64,000 nucleotides of DNA. Origin: Woeseiaceae bacterium. GTDB taxonomy: Bacteria > Pseudomonadota > Gammaproteobacteria > Steroidobacterales > Woeseiaceae. Every line of letters starts with the position of its first letter. The stretch's first letter is position 1. Positions 54,154-64,000 of this stretch are shown one piece after another. The translations under genes and the position numbers were made by a program. The stretch lies in assembly GCA_013043165.1 (NCBI GenBank), contig JABDOQ010000037.1, positions 1-64,000 of the forward strand, read 5' to 3'. The notes under the pieces were generated by a model, which was not told the DNA's origin, did not search any database, and saw only the letters and a list, made by a program, of their open reading frames with translations.

Positions 54154-54819
54154 TTATTTTCCCTTAACGAGGGGCACGAAGCTGACCGGTTCAAGCGACA
54201 CCTGTTCGTAGTGGTCATTCTTCTTGGTGACCATCGCGAGGTCCTGGCGGCCCGGCGGGCCCACCGGAATGATCATTCGTCCGTCCGGCGCCAGTTGCTC
54301 GAGCAACTTCCCGGGAATTTCCGAGGCGGCAGCCGCGACGATAATCCCGTCATAAGGGCCGTATTTTCGCCAGCCCTCCCAGCCGTCGCCCGGGCGGAAC
54401 TGTACGTTATAAATATCGAGATCGCGGAGACGCTGCCGGGTCTTTCGCAACAGCTCCGGGATGCGCTCCACCGTATAGATTTTTTTGACGAGCGGCGCCA
54501 GCACGGCCGTTTGGTAGCCGCAGCCCGTGCCGATCTCCAGCACCGTCTCTCCCTGGAAACCGTCCAGCAGTGCTTCGGTCATGCACGCGACGACGTAGGG
54601 CTGGCTGATCGTCTGCCCCAGACCGATGGGCAGCGCCGTGTCCTCATAAGCGCGGCTTGCGAGCGCTTCGTCGACAAACAGGTGTCGCGGCACATTTCGT
54701 ATCTGGTTGAGTACCTGTTCGGATCGTATGCCCTGCTCCCGGAGCCGCTGCACGAGCCGGTCGCGGGTTCGCTTCGAGGTCATGCCAATGCCCTGGATGC
54801 CGCCCTGCGGGTCGATCAT
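54154..54819 (-). CDS. pcm: Protein-L-isoaspartate O-methyltransferase
   Basis: The 221-residue protein has the SAM motif [19 protein letters not shown] and the family start with [26 protein letters not shown]. It repairs L-isoaspartyl residues using SAM. It overlaps surE by four bases, the classic surE-pcm unit; 72 bases separate it from yqaA. Confidence 0.96.
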   Translation of the reverse strand: MIDPQGGIQGIGMTSKRTRDRLVQRLREQGIRSEQVLNQIRNVPRHLFVDEALASRAYEDTALPIGLGQTISQPYVVACMTEALLDGFQGETVLEIGTGCGYQTAVLAPLVKKIYTVERIPELLRKTRQRLRDLDIYNVQFRPGDGWEGWRKYGPYDGIIVAAAASEIPGKLLEQLAPDGRMIIPVGPPGRQDLAMVTKKNDHYEQVSLEPVSFVPLVKGK

Positions 54820-55559
54820 TGTTTCAGCCAGTCGGCGATGACCGGCACAGACTCGTGACGCGTGAGGTCGACCCTCAAGGGTGTCACGGAGGCATATCCC
54901 TGTTCGATCGCATGAAAATCCGTGCCCTCGCCTGCATCCTGCCCATCACCGGCCGGCCCGACCCAGTAAATGGGGCGTCCGTAGGGGTCGCTGTCTTTCA
55001 GAATCTGCTCGGATTTGTGCCGAAAACCGAGCCGGGTTGCCTGTACTCCCTGCAATTTATCGTATGGCCGGTTAGGGACATTGACGTTAAGTACCAGGTC
55101 GGGCGCCAGCCCGGTGCGTTCGATTTTCTGCACGAGCTCGCTGGCCACGCGGGCAGCCGCATCAAAATGCTTCAGGTTCCCGCCTACGAGCGACACCGCG
55201 ATGGTTGGCAAGCCGAGGAAACGTCCTTCCAGCGCGGCTGCGACCGTTCCCGAATAAATGACGTCATCGCCCAGGTTCGCGCCGTGGTTTATTCCCGATA
55301 CGACCAGGTCCGGCTCATGCTCGAGAAAACCCGTCAGGGCCAGGTGCACGCAGTCCGACGGGGTACCGTCCACCTTGTAGCGGTTTTTGGCGATTTCTGT
55401 TACCCGCAACGGTGTGTGCAGGGTCAGCGAACTGCTCGCCGCCGAGCGATTCCGATCCGGCGCCACGACGACCACATCGGCAACCTGCTCGAGGGCGTCA
55501 GTCAGGGCATTGATACCCGTGGCGAGATACCCGTCGTCGTTACTTACGAGGATTTTCAT
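54816..55559 (-). CDS. surE: 5'/3'-nucleotidase SurE
   Basis: The 247-residue protein starts with [16 protein letters not shown], the metal-binding DD pair, followed by [16 protein letters not shown] and the motif [20 protein letters not shown]. It dephosphorylates nucleoside monophosphates. It precedes pcm and is divergent from the Smr gene by 63 bases. Confidence 0.96.
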   Translation of the reverse strand: MKILVSNDDGYLATGINALTDALEQVADVVVVAPDRNRSAASSSLTLHTPLRVTEIAKNRYKVDGTPSDCVHLALTGFLEHEPDLVVSGINHGANLGDDVIYSGTVAAALEGRFLGLPTIAVSLVGGNLKHFDAAARVASELVQKIERTGLAPDLVLNVNVPNRPYDKLQGVQATRLGFRHKSEQILKDSDPYGRPIYWVGPAGDGQDAGEGTDFHAIEQGYASVTPLRVDLTRHESVPVIADWLKQ

Positions 55560-55622
55560 GCTTTATTTTCGACGAGCGCACTCATTTCGGATTGGTAGTT
55601 GGCAACGCGCTCACTATACTCA

Positions 55623-56186
55623 ATGTTCAGCGTACACCATAGCCTCGAAGACCTGACCTTGAACGACGAAGACATCGATGAGTTTCGGCGCGCGATTTCG
55701 GATGCGAAACCGCTGAAGAGCGAACAGCGCATTCCCGAGATGAGACCGAAGCCGAAACCCCGGGCCCGATTCTCGAAAGCGGACGAACGCGAGGTCCTGA
55801 ACGAGAGCCTGCAGGACGATATCGACACGATCGAACACGGCTACGGCGCGGCACTGCGTTTTCACCGGGCCTCGGTCGGGCGGCGCACCATGCGCAAGCT
55901 CGCGCGCGGCGGCTACAGCGTGCAGGACGAAATCGACTTGCACGGCATGACGGTGGATGAAGCGAAACTACGGCTCGCCGACTTCATTGACTACTCGGTG
56001 ATGCGGGGCAATCTCTGCGTCCGCGTTGTGCACGGCAAGGGGCTCGGCTCGGGAGAGCGTGGACCCGTGCTCAAAAATGCCGTGAACCGCTGGCTCAGAA
56101 AATGGGACAGCGTGCTGGCATTTGTATCCACGCGCCAGGTCGACGGCGGCACGGGTGCCATTTACGTATTGCTGCAGCAGGTCTAG
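55623..56186 (+). CDS. Smr-domain nuclease (SmrA/SmrB-like)
   Basis: ATG 55623 gives 187 residues; a TTG at 55599 is not needed. The C-terminal Smr domain has DEIDLHGMTVDEAKLRLADF and RVVHGKGLGSGERGPVLK, with the DxHG and HGxG motifs of active members, and ends in GGTGAIYVLLQ. SmrB of E. coli cuts mRNA at collided ribosomes; SmrA is similar. The assignment between the two is not settled by the sequence. Its stop overlaps truD's by four bases (CTAG). Confidence 0.88.
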   Translation: MFSVHHSLEDLTLNDEDIDEFRRAISDAKPLKSEQRIPEMRPKPKPRARFSKADEREVLNESLQDDIDTIEHGYGAALRFHRASVGRRTMRKLARGGYSVQDEIDLHGMTVDEAKLRLADFIDYSVMRGNLCVRVVHGKGLGSGERGPVLKNAVNRWLRKWDSVLAFVSTRQVDGGTGAIYVLLQQV

Positions 56187-57175
56187 CGCGCCGCATCAGC
56201 AATCGTTGCTATTTCCCGAAGTACCGACGTGGCGAAAGCGCCGCGTCCCAGCGCAAAACAAAGCACCAACGAATCAGCGCCAGTGGACCATTCAAGACCG
56301 ACAACGCGGAGTCGGAGGCTGCGGTGTGCCGGTTTGACCCGCGCGTTCTTGAGCGCTTTGAGCCAGCTGTCATGCCCGGCAGGGACGACCGATGGCGACG
56401 TGCCGTCGCCGCACATGGGACCGGTCGGATGGATATCCATCGCGTTGCAGCGCTGCGTCAGTTCGTCGTCAGGCTGATCCACCGAAAACACGCTGCCGGA
56501 CCCGTCAAGGTTCGCAAAGTCATCGGCAACGAGCCGGTTCCAGGTCTGGTCGCAAACGCGTGCATCGAGGATCTCGTTGAAGATATACGAACGCGCTGTT
56601 GAGATGGCTATGCTGCGCTTGTGCCTCGGCAATCGCTTTCCCTGCGACCAGGCATCCGCCAGCGCGATATTCGACCCTCCTCGGCCGAAGCGCTGCTCAC
56701 CAAAATAATTGGGCACGCCAAGTGCTTTTATGGTCTCGAGGCGTTCGTTAAGCGCGCCGGCATCAGGCAAGACTCCGCGCAATACGATACGAAAGCGATT
56801 TGCCTGGTGTGCACCACGACGGAGTTTCCGATTGTGTCGTTGCTGGTCGAGCACGCGAACACCTTCGACGTCGAGTCGGTCCCAGTCGGCCGCATTCCAG
56901 CGTGGCACGCTGAACCATTGTCGCGTCACCGCGTGCCGATCCTTGAGGCCGGCATAGCCGACGTCGCGGGCCGGAACATCCGCATGAAGAGCCAGCTGCC
57001 GGGAGACCCACTCGGTATTTGCGGCCACCTTCTCGAGATACAGGTAATCGTGCTCGCCATCCGCACTGAAATCAAAGCCGAGTTCTTCGCTTACATCGAA
57101 TTCATCGGCTGTTGTTCGAATGGACGCGGAAAACAGCGGGACCCCGTGCGCACGGGTCCAGTCTGGCAAGGACAT
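56183..57175 (-). CDS. truD: tRNA pseudouridine-13 synthase
   Basis: The 330-residue protein has the TruD catalytic motif VGYAGLKDRHAVTRQWFSVP with the Asp nucleophile and the second signature PNYFGEQRFGRGGSNIALA. It isomerises U13 in tRNA-Glu. It directly follows ftsB with an eight-base gap. Confidence 0.95.
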   Translation of the reverse strand: MSLPDWTRAHGVPLFSASIRTTADEFDVSEELGFDFSADGEHDYLYLEKVAANTEWVSRQLALHADVPARDVGYAGLKDRHAVTRQWFSVPRWNAADWDRLDVEGVRVLDQQRHNRKLRRGAHQANRFRIVLRGVLPDAGALNERLETIKALGVPNYFGEQRFGRGGSNIALADAWSQGKRLPRHKRSIAISTARSYIFNEILDARVCDQTWNRLVADDFANLDGSGSVFSVDQPDDELTQRCNAMDIHPTGPMCGDGTSPSVVPAGHDSWLKALKNARVKPAHRSLRLRVVGLEWSTGADSLVLCFALGRGAFATSVLREIATIADAAR

Positions 57176-57183
57176 CGGGGTTC

Positions 57184-57480
57184 CTAGCGGGGCGTGTCGG
57201 CGACCGGCACGACCTGGTAAAAGGTTTCTCGCTTGCCAATCATGCCGAGATCGGTGCGGGCGCGTTCCTCGGCCGCATCTCGTCCCTTTTTCAGGTTGAT
57301 CACCTCGGCATCCAGGGCGGCGTTTCGAGCGCGCAGAGTCCCGTTGAGCGCACGTTGCTCAGAGACGGCTGCCCGGAGATTCATGGTTTTGCGATAGCCG
57401 TCGTCGGAAAACCACAGCTCGGCCTGAAGACCGAGCCCGGTAACTCCGAGCACTAGCAGTATCGCGCGTTTACGAAACAA
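57184..57480 (-). CDS. ftsB: Cell division protein FtsB
   Basis: The 98-residue protein has one N-terminal membrane segment (AILLVLGVTGLGLQAEL), a coiled coil (VSEQRALNGTLRARNAALDAEV) and RTDLGMIGKRETFYQVV near the end, the FtsB pattern. It joins FtsL and FtsQ at the divisome. It is 33 bases after eno, as usual in gammaproteobacteria. Confidence 0.93.
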   Translation of the reverse strand: MFRKRAILLVLGVTGLGLQAELWFSDDGYRKTMNLRAAVSEQRALNGTLRARNAALDAEVINLKKGRDAAEERARTDLGMIGKRETFYQVVPVADTPR

Positions 57481-57513
57481 ACGACATCCCCAATTCCGTT
57501 CTTCCAGCGCTCT

Positions 57514-61498
<3,985 letters not shown>

Positions 61499-62830
61499 TC
61501 AATGCAACGCCGGGCGATCCGTCCAGCGCACCGCGACACCGGGCTCGCTGACGGCAGCTTTGGCCAGCCAAAGATCGCCGACCGCGACGAGTTCGTCCCC
61601 GGCGTACACCAATGGCAGCCGATCGCGCATCCAGGGCACGATGCCTTCCTGCTGAAGTAGTTTCTTCAGTTTACGCGTATGTGCCTGACCTTCCGGCCGA
61701 AATTCTTCGCCACCCTCGCGAAAACGGACCTGGATTCCTCGCTCCAACAGGCCCTGTGACAGACCCCGCGCCTCGCCCGGAACAAACCGCAGTACGCCCA
61801 GCCCGGTGCCCAGCGGCACCTCGCTACCCGACACCTCGATGGGCTTTGGCAACTCGACCAGCTTTTCCGGCAACAAATACAGCGCATTGCGGTAGCGCCG
61901 TACCGCGGCGCCCGGCCAGCTCACCAGCGGCTGCGCATCTTCGCGCGCGGGCATGACCTCGGTGAGAATCCTTTCAAGCTGAATCATCGTCGGTGTTGGC
62001 AGTCCGAGGCGACGCAGCGCGTGGCGCAAGAGGTTTCGCTGACGGGCATTCGACAGGGCCAGCAGCCTGTCGATCGGCAGGCGCTCGGGGCGGCCGCCCA
62101 GTGACGCAAGATCGATTTCGGCGAGGTCCGACAGCAGCTGCGCTGCCTCACCTGAAACGCTCGCGCTGCGCTGCAGTCGTGCGGCAATGTCCGGCCACCG
62201 CGATCTCAGTCTCGGCAGGACATCGTGGCGCATGAAATTACGATCGAAACGGCGATCCGCGTTGCTCGGATCTTCGACCCAGTCCAGGGCTTCGCGTTCG
62301 GCGTATTCCTTGAGCTCGGCCCGACTCGTTTGCAGCAGCGGACGCGCGAGCCAGCCAGGCCCGAAACGGCGAATTGCGCCGATACCCGCGATCCCCATGG
62401 GCCCGCTGCCGCGTATGAGGTTGAGCAACAGCGTCTCGGCCTGGTCTTCGCGGTGATGTGCGCTGAGCAGCCAGTCACCATAGGCAAGTTCCGCATGCAG
62501 CGCCTCATAGCGCGCGTCGCGTGCCGACGCTTCGGGCCCCTTGCCGGACTCCGGTTGCACGGTAACCGAGCGACTCCGATAATCAACCCGCAGCTCTTCG
62601 GCCACGGCCCTGCAGTGCTCACCCCAGGCGCCCGAATCTTCGTGGAGCCCGTGGTCGACATGAACCGCGACCATCGGGACACCAAGCTCGTCGCGCAGCG
62701 ATGCGAGTACGTGCAACAAGACCGTTGAGTCGAGGCCACCACTGAACGCGATGACGTACCTTGACGGTTTGCCTGCGACCAATTCGAGTTGCCCAAGCTG
62801 CTGCCGCAAAATCCCGGCGTTTAGCGTCAC
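61499..62830 (-). CDS. tilS: tRNA(Ile)-lysidine synthetase
   Basis: The start is GTG 62830, overlapping the accA stop by four bases. The 443-residue protein has the PP-loop [20 protein letters not shown], the second motif [21 protein letters not shown] and a C-terminal TilS domain ([20 protein letters not shown]). It makes lysidine at C34 of tRNA-Ile(CAU). Confidence 0.96.
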   Translation of the reverse strand: MTLNAGILRQQLGQLELVAGKPSRYVIAFSGGLDSTVLLHVLASLRDELGVPMVAVHVDHGLHEDSGAWGEHCRAVAEELRVDYRSRSVTVQPESGKGPEASARDARYEALHAELAYGDWLLSAHHREDQAETLLLNLIRGSGPMGIAGIGAIRRFGPGWLARPLLQTSRAELKEYAEREALDWVEDPSNADRRFDRNFMRHDVLPRLRSRWPDIAARLQRSASVSGEAAQLLSDLAEIDLASLGGRPERLPIDRLLALSNARQRNLLRHALRRLGLPTPTMIQLERILTEVMPAREDAQPLVSWPGAAVRRYRNALYLLPEKLVELPKPIEVSGSEVPLGTGLGVLRFVPGEARGLSQGLLERGIQVRFREGGEEFRPEGQAHTRKLKKLLQQEGIVPWMRDRLPLVYAGDELVAVGDLWLAKAAVSEPGVAVRWTDRPALH

Positions 62831-63786
62831 GCCTCTTTGAACTGACCGAAGCTTGCCAGGCGTCGCTGCCGCTGCTCGAGCAACTGTTCGATCGACAGGC
62901 CGCCAAGCTCCTCGAGGTTTTTCAGGACGGCATTACGAATGACTTCCGCCATCTCCCTGGGATTGCGATGCGCGCCGCCGAGGGGCTCCGGCAATACCTC
63001 ATCGACCAGGCCGAATTCATTCAGGCTCGGCGCTGTGATGCGCATAGCCTCGGCAGCTACCTCGGCCTTGTCTGCACTCTTCCACAGAATGGAAGCACAG
63101 CCTTCGGGCGAAATCACTGAGTAAATGGCGTACTGCAGCATCAGCAGGCGATCGCCGACGCCAATCGCAAGTGCGCCACCCGATCCGCCTTCGCCAATGA
63201 CAATGCAGATGATCGGTGTCCTGAGACCCGCCATGAGGTAGAGGCTTTGCGCGATGGCCTCGCTCTGGCCGCGCTCTTCCGCGCCTATTCCCGGATACGC
63301 GCCAGGTGTGTCGATGAACGTCACGATGGGCATGGAGAACTTCTCCGCCAATCGCATCAGTCGCTGCGCTTTGCGATAGCCCTCGGGTTTTGGCATACCG
63401 TAATTGCGGCGCACGCGTTCCTTGGTATCCCGGCCCTTTTGATGACCGATAATCATCACGGCCGTGCCGTCTATTCTACCGACACCGCCAATGATGGCGT
63501 GATCGTCAGCGTACATCCGGTCGCCATGAAGTTCCTGGAAGTCCGGCGAGATCATCTCGAGGTAGTCCAGCGTATAAGGGCGCGATTCATGCCGTGCGAC
63601 ACGCGCAACCTGCCAGGGACTCAGCTTTGAAAAAATACCCTTGGTCAGCGCCATACTCTTGTCTTTCAGGCGCGCAACTTCTTCGTTGATGTTGATTTCC
63701 GAATCATCACCAACGTAACGCAACTCGTCGATCTTCGCCTCAAGCTCGGCGATCGGTTGCTCAAAATCGAGGAACTTCAAGTCCAT
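62827..63786 (-). CDS. accA: Acetyl-CoA carboxylase carboxyltransferase subunit alpha
   Basis: The 319-residue protein matches AccA in length and has [20 protein letters not shown] at the start, [23 protein letters not shown] and [20 protein letters not shown]. It works with AccD to make malonyl-CoA. It follows dnaE by ten bases and precedes tilS, the conserved dnaE-accA-tilS order. Confidence 0.98.
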   Translation of the reverse strand: MDLKFLDFEQPIAELEAKIDELRYVGDDSEININEEVARLKDKSMALTKGIFSKLSPWQVARVARHESRPYTLDYLEMISPDFQELHGDRMYADDHAIIGGVGRIDGTAVMIIGHQKGRDTKERVRRNYGMPKPEGYRKAQRLMRLAEKFSMPIVTFIDTPGAYPGIGAEERGQSEAIAQSLYLMAGLRTPIICIVIGEGGSGGALAIGVGDRLLMLQYAIYSVISPEGCASILWKSADKAEVAAEAMRITAPSLNEFGLVDEVLPEPLGGAHRNPREMAEVIRNAVLKNLEELGGLSIEQLLEQRQRRLASFGQFKEA

Positions 63787-63796
63787 AAATGTCAGG

Positions 63797-64000
63797 TTAC
63801 ATTATTTCGCGGCCGGGCGCGTACAGCAGGCGGACATTATTATTGCCGAGCAGCTCGGTCAACTTGTCGCGAAGTTCGCGGCTCGGGCGAACGGCCCACT
63901 CGGGGCCAAGTGACAGCCTCGCCGTAGCGCTGTCACCGATATAACGAACAGAAACGTCACAGCTACCCTCGCGAAACGGCAGCAACAAATCATGCAGCCG
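63797..64000 (-). CDS. dnaE: C-terminus of DNA polymerase III alpha subunit (cut by window edge)
   Basis: The last 67 codons of an ORF that continues past the right edge. The end [18 protein letters not shown], with VRLLY following, matches the DnaE C-terminal OB and tau-binding region, and the position before accA supports it. The catalytic PHP and palm domains are outside the window. Confidence 0.88.
   Translation of the reverse strand, partial: RLHDLLLPFREGSCDVSVRYIGDSATARLSLGPEWAVRPSRELRDKLTELLGNNNVRLLYAPGREIM

Overview
The window looks like a chromosomal segment of a free-living, aerobic gammaproteobacterium. This rests on gene content and order: lolC-lolE-lolD, comEC-exbB-exbD-msbA-lpxK-kdsB, rpoE-rseA-rseB-rseC followed by lepA-lepB-rnc-era-recO-pdxJ-acpS, surE-pcm-nlpD-rpoS, and dnaE-accA-tilS-pyrG-kdsA-eno-ftsB-truD are all gammaproteobacterial arrangements. 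Base composition is moderately GC-rich. The genus cannot be read from the sequence. A marine or sediment member is plausible because the left end carries a beta-glucan (laminarin-type) utilisation locus. No rRNA, tRNA, CRISPR, prophage or insertion sequence was recognised.

Left accessory region (1-10,000). Genes run mostly leftward: GH3 beta-glucosidase, sugar-porter MFS transporter, GH17 lipoprotein, JmjC-like cupin, a LysR regulator, two small paralogous genes, a LacI remnant and the start of another lipoprotein. A GPH-family transporter is divergent from the GH3 gene. Two near-identical LacI-type palindromes (188-201 and 8467-8480) overlap the -35 boxes of the outermost promoters, so the locus is probably one regulon. 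The only LacI gene seen is a 61-residue DNA-binding domain with no sensor domain. It sits between two 74-codon paralogs whose first 54 residues are 45/54 identical, while a 15-residue segment near the C-terminus is unrelated. Each paralog has a copy of the same promoter and palindrome. This unit is the most unusual thing in the window.

Envelope and repair region (10,000-27,700). It holds a globin-coupled diguanylate cyclase flanked by short direct repeats, then kdsB, lpxK, msbA, exbD, exbB and comEC (lipid A/Kdo supply, LPS export, energy transduction, DNA uptake). A DUF2062 protein, the lolCED lipoprotein exporter, a BamE-like periplasmic protein, mfd, a CsiV-like protein and a degenerate PAS-GGDEF protein follow.

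RNA, translation and stress region (26,850-45,200). One long leftward run carries sdhAF4-sdhCDAB-sdhE-ygfX, a short leader ORF coupled to rpoE, rseA-rseB-rseC, a glutaredoxin-like gene, lepA, lepB, a DUF4845 gene, rnc, era, recO, pdxJ, acpS, a PolB-type exonuclease, rlmD, nagZ and the GGDEF gene. Two succinate dehydrogenase assembly factors (SDHAF4-like and SdhE) bracket the sdh structural genes.

Right housekeeping region (45,250-64,000). It contains a short ygfZ, a repeat-rich gap, lysS, prfB (with the programmed +1 frameshift), recJ, a conserved protein, a Mth938-like gene, rpoS, nlpD, yqaA, pcm, surE, an Smr-domain gene, truD, ftsB, eno, kdsA, pyrG, tilS, accA and the end of dnaE. ispD and ispF, which often sit between ftsB and truD, are absent. 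Genes with a TTG or over-long upstream extension were given corrected starts where a ribosome-binding site or family alignment decided the matter.
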